Source of the DNA: Luteimonas colneyensis
Lineage (GTDB): Bacteria > Pseudomonadota > Gammaproteobacteria > Xanthomonadales > Xanthomonadaceae
Reading direction: 5' to 3'
Length of the DNA: 64,000 nucleotides
Assembly: GCF_014836665.1 (NCBI RefSeq)
Contig: NZ_JACSQJ010000009.1
Location: 1 to 64,000, forward strand
Position 1 is the first letter of the stretch; each line of letters opens with the position of its first letter. This document shows positions 50,999 through 63,844 of this stretch, piece after piece. A program made the position numbers and the translations under genes. Under the pieces are notes generated by a model. The model saw only the letters and a list, made by a program, of their open reading frames with translations, had not been told where the DNA came from and made no database searches.

Positions 50999-52006
50999 TC
51001 AGGCGCCGCGGTCGACGGCGTGGCGCACCAGGCCGCGCAGCGCGGCCACCGACTCGCCCTCGTCCAGTCCATCGAGCGCGGCCTCGGCCAGCGCGGCGTA
51101 CTCGCGGGCACGGGCGATGCTGTACTCCAGCCCGCCGCTGGCGTGGATCGCGGCGATCGCCTCGTCCAGCGCATCCACGTCGCCCTCCTCGACGATCGTG
51201 CGCAGGCGCGTGCGCAGTGCGCCGTCGGCGTGGGCCATGGCATGGATCAGCGGCAGGGTCATCTTGCCTTCGGCGAGATCGTCGCCCAGGTGCTTGCCCA
51301 GCGCGGCCTCGTCGGCGCTGTAGTCGAGCACGTCGTCGGCGATCTGGAAGGCGATGCCGAGGTTCAGGCCGTAGTCGTGCAGGCGCTGCTGCGTGGCCTC
51401 GTCGGCGCCGGCCAGCAGCGCGCCCAGGCGGGTCGCGGCGGCGAACAGGATCGCCGTCTTGCGCTCGATCACGCGCAGGTAGGCGGCCTCGTCCACGTCC
51501 GGGTTGCGCACGTGCAGCAGCTGCAGCACCTCGCCCTCGGCGATGCGGTTGGTGGTGCCGGCGAGGATCTCCTGGATCGGCATCGAGCCCAGCTCGACCA
51601 TCAGCTGGAAGCTGCGCGAGTACAGGAAGTCACCGACCAGCACGCTGGCGGCGTTGCCGAAGACGGCATTGGCGGTGCTGCGGCCGCGGCGCAGGTCGGA
51701 TTCGTCGACCACGTCGTCGTGGAGCAGGGTGGAGGTGTGGATGAACTCGACCACGGCCGCCAGCTGGTGCGCGTCCGGGCCCTGGTGGCCGAGCGCGCGG
51801 GCCGCGAGCAGCAGCAGCATCGGGCGCAGGCGCTTGCCGCCGCCGGCGACGATGTGCTCGGCCACCTGGTTGACCAGGACCACGTCGGAGGCCAGCCGGC
51901 GGCGGATCAGGGCGTCGACCGCGGCCATGTCGGCGGCGGCATGGGCCTGGATCTCGGGCAGCGGCAGGGCGGTTCTGGCCTGGGCGGCCTGGGAGTGGGG
52001 ATGCAT
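50999..52006 (-). CDS. ispB: Octaprenyl/polyprenyl diphosphate synthase
   Basis: This 335-residue trans-prenyltransferase makes the quinone side chain. The first aspartate motif lies in [16 protein letters not shown] (D97, D98, D101), the second in [14 protein letters not shown], and [15 protein letters not shown] binds substrate. ATG at 52006 was chosen; it is divergent from ssb across 171 bases. Confidence 0.95.
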   Translation of the reverse strand: MHPHSQAAQARTALPLPEIQAHAAADMAAVDALIRRRLASDVVLVNQVAEHIVAGGGKRLRPMLLLLAARALGHQGPDAHQLAAVVEFIHTSTLLHDDVVDESDLRRGRSTANAVFGNAASVLVGDFLYSRSFQLMVELGSMPIQEILAGTTNRIAEGEVLQLLHVRNPDVDEAAYLRVIERKTAILFAAATRLGALLAGADEATQQRLHDYGLNLGIAFQIADDVLDYSADEAALGKHLGDDLAEGKMTLPLIHAMAHADGALRTRLRTIVEEGDVDALDEAIAAIHASGGLEYSIARAREYAALAEAALDGLDEGESVAALRGLVRHAVDRGA

Positions 52007-52120
52007 GCGTCGGCGGGCGTCGGGGGGCCGCCAGTATAGGTCGCCGGGCCGTCCCAGGGCCCCGGGCGGCGTTGTCCCACGCGTGCGCGGGGCACGACCG
52101 GATGGCCGGGGAGCGGCGGG

Positions 52121-52126
52121 TATACT
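52121..52126 (+). promoter_or_regulatory. -10 element upstream of ssb
   Basis: TATACT lies 51 bases before the ssb start; a matching -35 is not clear. Confidence 0.45.
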
Positions 52127-52177
52127 CACCCTTTTACTCCTGCCAATCCCGGCGGAGAGCGCAAGGAACCCATACCC

Positions 52178-52705
52178 ATGGCCCGTGGAATCAACAAGGT
52201 CATCCTCGTCGGCAACCTCGGCAACGACCCCGACGTGAAGTACAGCCAGGGCGGCAGCGCCATCACCACGATCAGCGTCGCCACCACCGAGGCCTGGAAG
52301 GACAAGCAGACCGGCCAGCAGCAGGAACGCACCGAGTGGCACCGGGTGAAGTTCTTCGGCCGCCTGGCGGAGATCGCCGGCGAGTACCTGAAGAAGGGTC
52401 GCCAGGTCTACATCGAGGGCTCGCTGCGCACCGACAAGTACACCGGCAAGGACGGCGTCGAGCGCTATACCACCGACATCATCGCCAGCGAGATGCAGAT
52501 GCTGGGCGGTGGCGGCGAGGGTGGCCAGCGTGGCGGCGGCGACTTCCAGCGTGGCGGTGGCGGCGATTACCAGCGCGGTGGCGGCGAGCGTGGCGGCGGC
52601 GACTACCAGCGCGGTCCGCGCGAGTCTTCCGGCCAGGGCCGCGGCGCAGCGCCGCCCCCGCCGCCGATGGACGACGGTTTCAACGACGACGACATCCCGT
52701 TCTGA
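52178..52705 (+). CDS. ssb: Single-stranded DNA-binding protein
   Basis: This 175-residue SSB has an N-terminal OB fold ([19 protein letters not shown] to about residue 108). A tail of about 55 residues is made of Gly, Arg, Gln and Tyr repeats, and the acidic tip D-D-D-I-P-F recruits partner proteins. It coats single-stranded DNA as a tetramer in replication and repair. The rfb genes start 56 bases downstream; that gap holds an 11-base direct repeat (52704-52714 and 52722-52732). Confidence 0.96.
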   Translation: MARGINKVILVGNLGNDPDVKYSQGGSAITTISVATTEAWKDKQTGQQQERTEWHRVKFFGRLAEIAGEYLKKGRQVYIEGSLRTDKYTGKDGVERYTTDIIASEMQMLGGGGEGGQRGGGDFQRGGGGDYQRGGGERGGGDYQRGPRESSGQGRGAAPPPPPMDDGFNDDDIPF

Positions 52706-52761
52706 GCCTGCAGGCCGTTCCGAGCCTGCAGGGCCGCTCCGTTTTCAGAGGATCCATCCGC

Positions 52762-53817
52762 ATGCCCACCTGGCTGGTCACCGGCGGAGCCGGTTTCATC
52801 GGCGGCAATTTCGTACTCGAAGCCGTTGCCGCGGGTGTGCGCGTCGTCAACCTCGACGCGCTCACCTATGCCGGCAACCTCGACACGCTGTCCTCGCTCG
52901 AGGGCAACCCGGACCACGTCTTCGTCCACGGGGATATCGGTGACCGGGCGCTGGTCGAGCGCCTGCTGGCCGAACACCGCCCCGACGCGGTGGTGAACTT
53001 CGCCGCCGAGAGCCACGTCGACCGTTCGATCGATGGCCCGGCGGCGTTCGTGCAGACGAACGTGGTCGGCACGCTGGCCCTGCTCGAAGCCGTGCGCGAC
53101 TACTGGAAGGCGCTGGAAGGCGGGGCCAGGGACGCGTTCCGCTTCCTGCACGTGTCCACCGACGAGGTCTACGGGACGCTGGGCGAGACCGGGCTGTTCA
53201 CCGAGACCACGCCCTATGCCCCGAACTCGCCGTACTCGGCGTCGAAGGCGGCCAGCGACCACCTCGTGCGTGCCTTCCACCACACCTACGGGCTGCCGGT
53301 GCTGACCACCAACTGCTCGAACAACTACGGCCCCTACCACTTCCCCGAGAAGCTCATCCCGCTGGTGATCGCCAAGGCCCTGGCCGGCGACCCGCTGCCG
53401 GTGTATGGCGACGGCAAGCAGGTGCGCGACTGGCTGTTCGTGACCGACCACTGCGAGGCGATCCGCACCGTGCTGGCGAAGGGCCGGGTCGGCGAGACCT
53501 ACAACGTCGGCGGCAATGCCGAGAAGCAGAACATCGAGGTGGTGAAGACCATCTGCGCGCTGCTCGACCAGCGCCGTCCGCGCGAGGACGGCCAGCCGCG
53601 CGAGTCGCAGATCGCCTTCGTCGCCGACCGCCCGGGTCATGACCGGCGCTACGCGATCGACGCCTCCAAGCTGCGCGACGAACTGGGCTGGACGCCTGCG
53701 TACAGCTTCGAGCGCGGCATCGCCGAGACCGTCGACTGGTACCTCGCCAACCAGCCCTGGGTGCAGCGCGTGCTCGACGGCAGCTACCGGCTCGAGCGCA
53801 TCGGAGGTGCGGCATGA
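52762..53817 (+). CDS. rfbB: dTDP-glucose 4,6-dehydratase
   Basis: This 351-residue SDR enzyme has the NAD motif TGGAGFIGG at 8-16, the [10 protein letters not shown] catalytic region and Y-S-A-S-K with the catalytic Tyr and Lys. [17 protein letters not shown] follows. It makes dTDP-4-keto-6-deoxyglucose for rhamnose. It opens the rfbBACD operon and its stop overlaps rfbA (ATGA). Confidence 0.97.
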   Translation: MPTWLVTGGAGFIGGNFVLEAVAAGVRVVNLDALTYAGNLDTLSSLEGNPDHVFVHGDIGDRALVERLLAEHRPDAVVNFAAESHVDRSIDGPAAFVQTNVVGTLALLEAVRDYWKALEGGARDAFRFLHVSTDEVYGTLGETGLFTETTPYAPNSPYSASKAASDHLVRAFHHTYGLPVLTTNCSNNYGPYHFPEKLIPLVIAKALAGDPLPVYGDGKQVRDWLFVTDHCEAIRTVLAKGRVGETYNVGGNAEKQNIEVVKTICALLDQRRPREDGQPRESQIAFVADRPGHDRRYAIDASKLRDELGWTPAYSFERGIAETVDWYLANQPWVQRVLDGSYRLERIGGAA

Positions 53818-54701
53818 CCGCGCGCCGCGGCATCATCCTGGCCGGCGGTTCCGGCACCCGGCTGTATCCGATCACCCAGGCGATCAGCAAGCAGCTGCTG
53901 CCGGTGTATGACAAGCCGATGATCTACTACCCGCTGAGCACGCTGATGCTTGCCGGGATCCGCGAGGTGCTGATCATCAACACCCCGCACGAGCAGGCGC
54001 TGTTCCGGCAGCTGCTGGGCGACGGCTCGCAGTGGGGCATGGACATCCGCTACGCGGTGCAGCCAAGCCCGGACGGGCTGGCGCAGGCCTACCTGATCGG
54101 CCGCGACTTCGTCGACGGCAAGCCGAGCTGCCTGGTGCTGGGCGACAACATCTTCCACGGCCACGGCTTCACCGGGATCCTCGGGCGTGCCGGCGCGCGC
54201 GAACAGGGCGCGACCGTGTTCGGCTACTGGGTGCGCGATCCCGAGCGCTACGGCGTGGCCGAGTTCGACGCCGACGGCACGGTCGTCGGGCTCGAGGAAA
54301 AGCCGGTCAATCCGCGCTCGAACTACGCGGTCACCGGTCTGTACTTCTACGACGGTCGCGCGAGCGACTTTGCCGCCCAGCTCAAGCCCTCGCCGCGCGG
54401 CGAGCTGGAGATCACCGACCTCAACCGCTGCTATCTCGAGGAGGGCAGCCTGCACCTCGAGCAGCTCGGTCGCGGCTATGCCTGGCTCGACACCGGCACC
54501 CACCAGTCGCTGATCGAGGCCTCGAACTTCATCGAGACGGTCGAGGCGCGCCAGGGCCTGCGCGTGTGCTGCCCGGAGGAGATCGCCTGGACCAATGGCT
54601 GGATCGGCGACGAGGACCTCGAACGCCTGGCCGCGCCGCTGGCCAGGAACGGCTACGGCCAGTACCTGCTGTCGCTGGCCAAGCGCGGGGTGGTGCGGTG
54701 A
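53814..54701 (+). CDS. rfbA: Glucose-1-phosphate thymidylyltransferase
   Basis: This 295-residue enzyme makes dTDP-glucose. Landmarks are [46 protein letters not shown] and [22 protein letters not shown]. Start and stop overlap rfbB and rfbC, so the operon is translationally coupled. Confidence 0.97.
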   Translation: MTARRGIILAGGSGTRLYPITQAISKQLLPVYDKPMIYYPLSTLMLAGIREVLIINTPHEQALFRQLLGDGSQWGMDIRYAVQPSPDGLAQAYLIGRDFVDGKPSCLVLGDNIFHGHGFTGILGRAGAREQGATVFGYWVRDPERYGVAEFDADGTVVGLEEKPVNPRSNYAVTGLYFYDGRASDFAAQLKPSPRGELEITDLNRCYLEEGSLHLEQLGRGYAWLDTGTHQSLIEASNFIETVEARQGLRVCCPEEIAWTNGWIGDEDLERLAAPLARNGYGQYLLSLAKRGVVR

Positions 54702-55255
54702 AGGTGGTGGAGACCGGCCTGCCGGGCTGCGTGGTGATCGAGCCGCAGGTGTTCGGTGACGACCGCGGCTTCTTCTTCGAATCCTTCAACGCCGACAGGC
54801 TGGCGCAGCACGGGCTCACGCCGGCGTTCGTGCAGGGCAACGTGTCCTCGTCCTCGTGCGGCGTGCTGCGTGGCCTGCACTACCAGTGGCCGAAGCCGCA
54901 GGGCAAGTATGTGTCCGTGGTGGAAGGCGAGGTCTGGGACGTCGCCGTCGACATCCGCCGCGACTCGCCCACCTTCGGCAAGTGGGCCGCGGTGGTCCTG
55001 AGCGCGGAGAACAGGCGCCACTTCTGGATCCCGGAAGGCTTCGCGCACGGCTTCGTGACCCTCAGCGAGCGCGCCGTGTTCACCTACCTCTGCACCGCCA
55101 CCTACGACCGCGAGGCGGATGCCGGCATCCGCTGGAACGACGCGGCGCTGGCCGTCGACTGGCCGGTGGCCGATCCGGTGCTGTCGGACAAGGACGCACG
55201 CGCGCCGTTCCTCGCCGACGTCTCCGAAGAGCGCCTGCCGGTCTACCTGCCGTGA
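54698..55255 (+). CDS. rfbC: dTDP-4-dehydrorhamnose 3,5-epimerase
   Basis: This 185-residue cupin epimerase has [29 protein letters not shown] and [15 protein letters not shown]. The GTG start overlaps the rfbA stop (GTGA) and its own stop overlaps the rfbD start in the same way. Confidence 0.96.
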   Translation: MKVVETGLPGCVVIEPQVFGDDRGFFFESFNADRLAQHGLTPAFVQGNVSSSSCGVLRGLHYQWPKPQGKYVSVVEGEVWDVAVDIRRDSPTFGKWAAVVLSAENRRHFWIPEGFAHGFVTLSERAVFTYLCTATYDREADAGIRWNDAALAVDWPVADPVLSDKDARAPFLADVSEERLPVYLP

Positions 55256-56151
55256 GGCTGCTGCTGCTGGGTGCGAACGGGCAGGTCGGGCATGCGCTGC
55301 GCCCGGAGCTTGCCCGCCTTGGCGAAGTAGTCTGCACGACGCGCAGCGGCACGCTGCCCGACGGCGGGGATTGCGGGCGCGCCGACTTCGACCAGCCGGG
55401 CACCCTGGCGGCGCTGGTCGACCGCGTCGCGCCGGACGTGGTGGTCAATGCCGCCGCGTACACCGCGGTCGACCGGGCGGAGCAGGAGCGGGATGCCGCG
55501 TTCCGCGCCAACGCCGATGCGCCCGCGGCACTGGCGGAGGCCTGCGCACGCCGCGGCGCGCTGCTGGTCCACTACTCGACCGACTATGTCTTCGACGGCA
55601 ACGGCAGCCGTCCGTGGCGGGAGGACGACGCCACCGCGCCGCTGGGCGTCTACGGCGCGAGCAAGCTCGCGGGCGAAGAGGCGATCCGGGCCAGCGGCGC
55701 ACGCCACATGATCTTCCGCACGGCGTGGGTCTACGGGGCCCACGGCCACAACTTCATGCGCACGATGCTGCGCCTGGCGGCCGAGCGCGACGAGCTGCGC
55801 GTGGTCGACGACCAGCACGGCACGCCGACCGCGGCCAGGCTGATCGCCTCGGTCACTGCCGCCGTGCTGGCGCAGACGGACCAGCCATCGGGCCTCTGGC
55901 ACCTCACTGCGTCCGGTGGCACGACGTGGCATGGCTTTGCCAGCGCGATCATCGAAGGCGCGCATGCGCGCGGCCTGCTGTCGCCGAGGCCGCGGGTGGC
56001 GCCGGTGCCCGGCAGCGAGTATCCGACGCCGGCCCGACGCCCTGCGTACTCGCGGCTTGATACGTCGGCGCTGCAGGCGCAGTGGCCAATCGCGCTCCCG
56101 CCGTGGCGGGACGACCTGGACCGCGTGCTCGACGACCTCGCAGCGCGCTGA
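55252..56151 (+). CDS. rfbD: dTDP-4-dehydrorhamnose reductase
   Basis: This 299-residue NAD(P)H enzyme completes dTDP-L-rhamnose. It has the start LLLLGANGQVGHAL, VVNAAAYTAVDRAE, HYSTDYVFDG and YGASKLAGEEAI with the catalytic Tyr/Lys pair. The GTG start at 55252 was chosen by overlap with rfbC and by the nucleotide-binding motif. Confidence 0.96.
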   Translation: MRLLLLGANGQVGHALRPELARLGEVVCTTRSGTLPDGGDCGRADFDQPGTLAALVDRVAPDVVVNAAAYTAVDRAEQERDAAFRANADAPAALAEACARRGALLVHYSTDYVFDGNGSRPWREDDATAPLGVYGASKLAGEEAIRASGARHMIFRTAWVYGAHGHNFMRTMLRLAAERDELRVVDDQHGTPTAARLIASVTAAVLAQTDQPSGLWHLTASGGTTWHGFASAIIEGAHARGLLSPRPRVAPVPGSEYPTPARRPAYSRLDTSALQAQWPIALPPWRDDLDRVLDDLAAR

Positions 56152-56229
56152 CGGCGTATCGCCATCGGCGCGTGGCCGCCATAATGACGGCGCCAGCGAG
56201 GGGCTGGCTGGAGTCAGGGGAACAACAGG

Positions 56230-58197
56230 ATGAAGTGGGGACATGGACTCGCGCTGGCGGCGGTGCTGGCGTTCGGGCTGGGGCCTGCGCGCGCGGCGCC
56301 GGGCATCGACCTCGACGCGTACGTCAGGAAGGACAGCTTCGTCGACATCAAGCTCTCGCCGACCGGGGAGTACTACGCGGCGACGGTGCCGCTCGAAGAC
56401 CAGATGGGACTGGTCATCATCCGGACGTCGGACAACCAGATCTCGACCGCGCTGAGGATGGGGAAGAACACCCACTTCGCCGATTTCGACTGGATCACCG
56501 ACGAGCGCGTGATACTCAGCTTGGCGGAGAAGTTCGGCATGCTGGACGCGCCGCAGCTGACCGGCGAGCTGTACGCGCTGGATGCCGACGGCAGCGACAA
56601 GCAGCTGCTGATCGGCTGGCGCGTCACCGGATCCGGCACCGGGACGCGCATCCAGACGCAGCGCCCCGACCGCGTGGCCGCGTTCCTGATCGATCCGCTG
56701 CTGGAAGATCCGCGCCATTCGCTCGTGTCGACCGAGCGTTTCGCCCTGGATCCCTACACGCGCGCCGAACGCCTGGACATCTACACCGGCCGTCGCACCC
56801 TGGTGGCGATCGGGCCGATCCGCAACGCCAGGTTCACGACCGACAACGCCGGCACGGTGCGCTTCGCGCATGGCGCGGGCCACGACATCGTCAACAAGCT
56901 GTACTACCGCGCTGGCGAAGGCGCCGACTGGGTGCTGGTCAACGACGAGTCCGTGAGCGGGCACTCCGAATGGCCGGTGGGGTTCTCGGCCGACAACCGC
57001 ATCGCCTACCTGACGGTCGAGCAGCCGGAGGGTCCCAACCACATCGTCGCCTACGACGTCGCCACCGGCGAGAGGACGAAGGTGCTGGCCGACGGGACCG
57101 GTGATCCGACGGTGCTGCACGCACCCGGCACGCGGGTGCCCGTTGGTGCGCTGTTCCTCGACGGGAAGCCGAGGACCGCGTTCTTCGACCCGCAGTCCGA
57201 GCACGCGCGCCTGTACCGCAGCCTCGAGGCCGCCTTCGAGGGCCATGCGGTGTACATCACCTCCAGCACCGCCGACGGACGCAAGGTGCTGCTGCAGACC
57301 TGGAGCGACCGGAATCCGGGTGACTTCTACATCTACGACACTGTGGAAAAGAAGGCGGCGCACGTCGTCGCCAGGCGACAGTGGTTCGATCCCGCCGACA
57401 TGGCCGAGCGGCGGCCGGTGAGCTTCGCGGCGCGCGACGGCCTGGAGCTGCACGGGTTCGTCACCATCCCCGCCGGCTCCGATGGTCGCAACCTGCCGAT
57501 GGTGGTGCTGCCGCACGGCGGGCCCTACGGCGTCTTCGACACCTGGGGCTTCGAGACCGAGGCGCAGATGCTGGCGGCCGCCGGCTACGCGGTGATGCAG
57601 GTGAACTTCCGCGGTTCGGGCAGCCGCGGCCGGGCGTTCGAGCAGGCGGGCGCGCGCGAATGGGGCGGCAGGATGCAGGACGACGTCACCGACGCCACCC
57701 GCTGGGCCATCGCCGAGGGCATCGCCGACGCCAGCCGGATCTGCATCTACGGCAGCAGCTACGGTGGCTACGCGGCGATGATGGGTGCGGCCAGGGAGCC
57801 TTCGCTGTACCGCTGCGCGGCGGGCAACGTCGGCGTCTACGACCTGCCGACCATGCATACGCATGGCGACATCCAGCAGCGCGGCTCGGGGCAGACCTAC
57901 CTGCGTGAGTGGATCGGCGAGCGCGACGGGCTTGCCGCCGTGTCGCCCAACCGCATGGCCGACCGCATCAAGGTGCCGGTGTTCCTCGCCGCCGGCGGCA
58001 AGGACGAGCGCGCGCCGATCGAGCACAGCAGGATGATGGAGCGCGCCCTGGTCGCAGCCGGCGTCCCGGTGGAAACGGCCTGGTTCCCGACCGAAGGCCA
58101 TGGCTACTACGACGACGCCAACCGCCGCGAGTACTACACCCGCCTGCTGGCGTTCCTGGGCAAGCACCTGGGCGGCAGGACCGCGGCCACGCCCTGA
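56230..58197 (+). CDS. Secreted S9 family prolyl oligopeptidase
   Basis: This 655-residue peptidase has a signal peptide (about 1-22), a degenerate beta-propeller (residues 30-400) and a C-terminal alpha/beta-hydrolase domain. The triad is Ser510 in YGSSYGGYA, Asp592 in GGKDERAP and His624 in TEGHGYY. The oxyanion segment is LPHGGPYGVFD. It should trim peptides in the periplasm or outside. It precedes an OPT transporter gene by 98 bases. Confidence 0.92.
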   Translation: MKWGHGLALAAVLAFGLGPARAAPGIDLDAYVRKDSFVDIKLSPTGEYYAATVPLEDQMGLVIIRTSDNQISTALRMGKNTHFADFDWITDERVILSLAEKFGMLDAPQLTGELYALDADGSDKQLLIGWRVTGSGTGTRIQTQRPDRVAAFLIDPLLEDPRHSLVSTERFALDPYTRAERLDIYTGRRTLVAIGPIRNARFTTDNAGTVRFAHGAGHDIVNKLYYRAGEGADWVLVNDESVSGHSEWPVGFSADNRIAYLTVEQPEGPNHIVAYDVATGERTKVLADGTGDPTVLHAPGTRVPVGALFLDGKPRTAFFDPQSEHARLYRSLEAAFEGHAVYITSSTADGRKVLLQTWSDRNPGDFYIYDTVEKKAAHVVARRQWFDPADMAERRPVSFAARDGLELHGFVTIPAGSDGRNLPMVVLPHGGPYGVFDTWGFETEAQMLAAAGYAVMQVNFRGSGSRGRAFEQAGAREWGGRMQDDVTDATRWAIAEGIADASRICIYGSSYGGYAAMMGAAREPSLYRCAAGNVGVYDLPTMHTHGDIQQRGSGQTYLREWIGERDGLAAVSPNRMADRIKVPVFLAAGGKDERAPIEHSRMMERALVAAGVPVETAWFPTEGHGYYDDANRREYYTRLLAFLGKHLGGRTAATP

Positions 58198-58295
58198 GCC
58201 GGAAGCGCCCGCGCCCGCCACCGGCGGCGCGCGGGTGCTGGACGCACAGGCCCCGGAGCGATAGCGTTGCCGCTTCCTCCGGGGGATGTGACGCG

Positions 58296-60260
58296 ATGAC
58301 AGACCATGTGCGCGGTGCCGTACCGCAGCTGACCTTCCGCGCAGTGCTGCTGGCCATCGTGCTGGCGGTGGTGCTGTCCGCGGCCAATGCCTACCTCGGC
58401 CTGTTCGCCGGCCTGACCATCGCCACCGCGATCCCCGCGGCGGTGGTGTCGATGGGCGTGCTGCGTCTGCTCGGCGGCGGCACCATCCTCGAGAACAACA
58501 TCGTGCAGACCGGCGCCTCGGCCGGCTCCTCGATCGCGGCGGGCGTGATCTTCACGATCCCGGCGCTGGTGATCCTCGGCTACTGGGACGATTTCCGGTA
58601 CTCGTGGGTGCTGGCGATCGCGGGCCTGGGCGGCCTGCTGGGCGTGCTGTTCTCGGTGCCGCTGCGGCGCACGATGATCGTCGAGGACCCGTTGCCGTTC
58701 CCGGAGGGCAAGGCCGCGGCCGAAGTGCTCAAGGCCGGCGAGAACCCCGGTCCCGGCCTGAAGATCCTGGGCCTGGCCGCCGGCGTGGGCGCGCTGGTGA
58801 AGGTCGCCGCCGAGAGCGGCATGCGCATGATCCCGGACAACGCCGTGGTGTCGGGCTTCATGGGCAAGTACCTGGGCTACATGGGCACCAACCTGTCACC
58901 GGCGCTGCTGGGCGTGGGCTACATCGTCGGGCTGAACATCGGCATCGTGGTGCTGTCGGGCGCGATCCTGTCCTGGAACATCGCCATCCCGATCTACCAT
59001 GCGCTGTTCCTGGGCAGCGATCCGGTGCTGTCGGCGCAGCTGGCCGGCGCCTCCGCCGCGGACGCGGCCGGCGCGATCTGGTCGGCGAAGATCCGCTACC
59101 TCGGCGTCGGCGCGATGCTGATCGGCGGCATCTGGACCCTGTTTTCCCTGCGCAAGTCGCTGCTGTCGGGCGTCAGGAGCGGCATCGCGGCCGCGCGCAA
59201 GGGCAGCGGCGACGTGGTCGCCGAGACCGATCGCGACCTGCCGATGAAGTGGATGCTGATCGCGCTGCTGCTGTTCGTGATCCCGCTGCTGGTGCTGTAC
59301 CAGGCCATCGTCGGCAACTGGTTCGTGAGCGTGCCGATGACGGTCATCATGATCGTGGCGGGCTTCCTGTTCGTGTCGGTGTCGGCCTACCTGGCGGGCC
59401 TGGTGGGCTCGTCGAACAACCCGGTCTCGGGCATCACCATTGCCACCATCCTGTTCGCGGCCGCGGTGCTGGTGCTGCTGCTGGGCCGTGATTCGCCGGT
59501 GGGCGCGGTGGCCGCGATCATGATCGGCGCGGTGGTGTGCTGCGCGGCGGCGGTCGGCGGCGACAACCTGCAGGACCTCAAGGCCGGCTACATTGTCGGC
59601 GCGACGCCGTGGAAGCAGCAGCTGATGCTCGCCATCGGCGCGTTCTCCTGCGCGCTGATCATGGCGCCGGTGCTCAACCTGCTGGCCCAGGCCTACGGCA
59701 TCGGCGCGCCCACGCCGGAACAGCCGCAGTCGCTGGCCGCGCCGCAGGCGACGCTGATGGCCTCGGTGGCCCAGGGCATGTTCGGCGGCAAGCTGCCCTG
59801 GGACATGATTGCGATCGGCGCCGGCGTCGGCGCTGCGATCATCGCCCTCGACGAATGGCTCAAGTCGCGCGCCTCGACCTTCCGCGTGCCGGTGCTGGCG
59901 GCGGCGATCGGCATCTACCTGCCGATCGAGCTGATGGTGCCGATCTTCCTCGGCGGGGTGCTGGCGTGGATGGTCGAGCGCCGCCACGGCATCGACGGCC
60001 GCGACGAGGCCGCGCGCGACCGCGTGCACCGCCCGGGCACGCTGTTCGCCGCCGGCCTGATCACCGGCGAGGCGCTGATGGGCATCGCGATCGCGGTGCC
60101 GATCGTCGTCACCGAACGCTCCGACGTGCTGGCGGTGGCCGAGTCGCTGCACTTCAACCAGTGGGTGGGCCTGGCGGTGCTCGCGGTGGTGGCGTGGATG
60201 CTCTACCGCAGTTCGGCCAGGCAGGACACGGCCGCGCCGGTGGAACCGGGTCCGCGCTGA
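58296..60260 (+). CDS. OPT family oligopeptide transporter
   Basis: This 654-residue inner-membrane protein has about 15 helices and the OPT-type sequences GLFAGLTIATAIPAAVVSMG, LENNIVQTGASAGSSIAAG and NNPVSGITIATILFAA. Family members import short peptides or metal complexes with protons. Its position between two secreted S9 peptidases supports peptide uptake. ATG at 58296 directly precedes TDHVRGAVPQLTFR. Confidence 0.94.
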   Translation: MTDHVRGAVPQLTFRAVLLAIVLAVVLSAANAYLGLFAGLTIATAIPAAVVSMGVLRLLGGGTILENNIVQTGASAGSSIAAGVIFTIPALVILGYWDDFRYSWVLAIAGLGGLLGVLFSVPLRRTMIVEDPLPFPEGKAAAEVLKAGENPGPGLKILGLAAGVGALVKVAAESGMRMIPDNAVVSGFMGKYLGYMGTNLSPALLGVGYIVGLNIGIVVLSGAILSWNIAIPIYHALFLGSDPVLSAQLAGASAADAAGAIWSAKIRYLGVGAMLIGGIWTLFSLRKSLLSGVRSGIAAARKGSGDVVAETDRDLPMKWMLIALLLFVIPLLVLYQAIVGNWFVSVPMTVIMIVAGFLFVSVSAYLAGLVGSSNNPVSGITIATILFAAAVLVLLLGRDSPVGAVAAIMIGAVVCCAAAVGGDNLQDLKAGYIVGATPWKQQLMLAIGAFSCALIMAPVLNLLAQAYGIGAPTPEQPQSLAAPQATLMASVAQGMFGGKLPWDMIAIGAGVGAAIIALDEWLKSRASTFRVPVLAAAIGIYLPIELMVPIFLGGVLAWMVERRHGIDGRDEAARDRVHRPGTLFAAGLITGEALMGIAIAVPIVVTERSDVLAVAESLHFNQWVGLAVLAVVAWMLYRSSARQDTAAPVEPGPR

Positions 60261-60354
60261 CACGCGCGGACCTCGCGCGGGGCGGGACTTCCCGCCTTTG
60301 CGCGGGCGGCCCCCGCCGCCTACCATCGGGCCTTTCCGTCCGGAGTCCCGATCC

Positions 60355-62418
<2,064 letters not shown>

Positions 62419-62428
62419 GTGTCCCGGC

Positions 62429-62465
62429 GCGCGGCCGGCGAGCATGCCGGCCGCGCTGTCGTTTC
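62429..62465 (+). terminator. Terminator after the second S9 peptidase
   Basis: An 11-bp perfect GC stem (62429-62439 with 62446-62456) with a six-base loop lies 10 bases after the stop and is followed by TGTCGTTTCC. Confidence 0.75.
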
Positions 62466-62506
62466 CGCACGTCCCCTTTCCCGCCCCGCACACAGGAACA
62501 CCATCG

Positions 62507-63832
62507 ATGGCCTACGCACCCGCCGCGCCCGAAGCCCCTGCCGAAGCCGCGGCCATCGACGCCCTCGACCCCGTCGGCGCCGCCGCCGCGGTCGAGACGG
62601 CCGCCCCGCTGCTCGCCAACGACATCGTGGTCTTCGGCCTGATCGCCGCCACCCTGGGCATGATCTTCTGGCTCGCCTCGGGCCCGACGCCGTTCTGGAA
62701 GAAGTTCTTCGCCTGGGTACCGGCACTCCTGCTGTGCTACTTCGTGCCGGCGTTCTACAACACCGCGGGACTGATCGACGGCGAGGGCAGCGCGCTCTAC
62801 CACCTGGCCAGCCGCGTGCTGCTGCCGGCGGCGCTGGTGCTGCTGACGCTGTCGATCGACCTGAAGGGCATCCTCAAGCTCGGGCCCAAGCTGCTGTTCG
62901 TGTTCTGCGCGGGCACGTTCGGCATCCTGCTCGGAGCAGTCGTCACCTTCCAGGTGCTGGAGTGGGTCTGGCCGGCCGCGGTCGCGGGAGATACCTGGAA
63001 AGGCATGGCCGCGCTGTCCGGAAGCTGGATGGGCGGCGGTGCCAACATGGTTGCGATCCGTGAGATCTACGAGGTCGACGCCACCCTGTTCGGGCAGTTC
63101 GCCGTGGTCGACGTGGCCATCGCCAGCCTGCTGATGGCAACGCTTCTCTTCCTCGCCAACCGTGCAGACGCCATCGATGCGCGCAGCGGGGCCGATACGA
63201 GCGCGCTCGACGAGATGAAGCACCGGATGGCGGCCTACGAGGCCGCGAACGCCCGCATTCCCACGCTGTCGGACCTGATGGTGATCATCGGCTGGGCCTT
63301 CGGCATCGTGGGCCTTTCCCATGCCATCGCGGAGCCGGCATCGGCCTGGTTCAAGGCCAATGCGCCATGGTCCTCGCAGTTCAGCCTCGACGCGCCCTTC
63401 GTGTGGGTCGTCGTGCTGTCGACCCTGGGTGGCCTGCTGCTGAGTTTCACGCGCGTGCGGCGGCTCGAGGATGCGGGCGCGTCGCGCGTCGGGACGGTGT
63501 TCCTCTACTTCCTGATCGCGTGCATCGGCATGCAGATGGACTTCATGAAGCTTGCCAACCGGCCGGAGCTGGTGGTGATCGGATTGATGTGGATGTCGAT
63601 CCACGTCGCGGTGATCTGGTATGCCGCTCGTCTGGTCAAGGCACCGCTGTTCTACTTCGGCGTGGGCTCGCAGGGCAACGTCGGCGCCGCGGCCTCGGCA
63701 CCGGTGGTCGCGGCGGCGTTCCATCCCAATCTCGCCCCGGTCGGTGTGCTGCTCGGGACCGTGGGCTACGCCACCGGCACAGTACTCGCCTATGGCCTGG
63801 GCCAGGTGCTGAGGATCATGGCGGGGGCTTAG
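62507..63832 (+). CDS. DUF819 family membrane protein (YjcL type)
   Basis: This 441-residue protein has an Ala/Pro/Glu-rich start of about 40 residues, then about 10-11 transmembrane helices. It contains the family segments ALSGSWMGGGANMVAIREIY and GSQGNVGAAASAPVVAAAFHP, the latter inverted-repeat-like in the second half. The family is related to the bile-acid/glutamate carrier folds, but its substrate is unknown. ATG at 62507 follows an AGGA ribosome site at 11 bases; an upstream ATG at 62444 lacks one. Confidence 0.88.
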   Translation: MAYAPAAPEAPAEAAAIDALDPVGAAAAVETAAPLLANDIVVFGLIAATLGMIFWLASGPTPFWKKFFAWVPALLLCYFVPAFYNTAGLIDGEGSALYHLASRVLLPAALVLLTLSIDLKGILKLGPKLLFVFCAGTFGILLGAVVTFQVLEWVWPAAVAGDTWKGMAALSGSWMGGGANMVAIREIYEVDATLFGQFAVVDVAIASLLMATLLFLANRADAIDARSGADTSALDEMKHRMAAYEAANARIPTLSDLMVIIGWAFGIVGLSHAIAEPASAWFKANAPWSSQFSLDAPFVWVVVLSTLGGLLLSFTRVRRLEDAGASRVGTVFLYFLIACIGMQMDFMKLANRPELVVIGLMWMSIHVAVIWYAARLVKAPLFYFGVGSQGNVGAAASAPVVAAAFHPNLAPVGVLLGTVGYATGTVLAYGLGQVLRIMAGA

Positions 63833-63844
63833 CCTGCTACCGGA

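Noticed and set aside
52704-52732. 11-base direct repeat between ssb and rfbB as an operator
   Set aside because: Only two copies, not palindromic overall, and no promoter elements around it.
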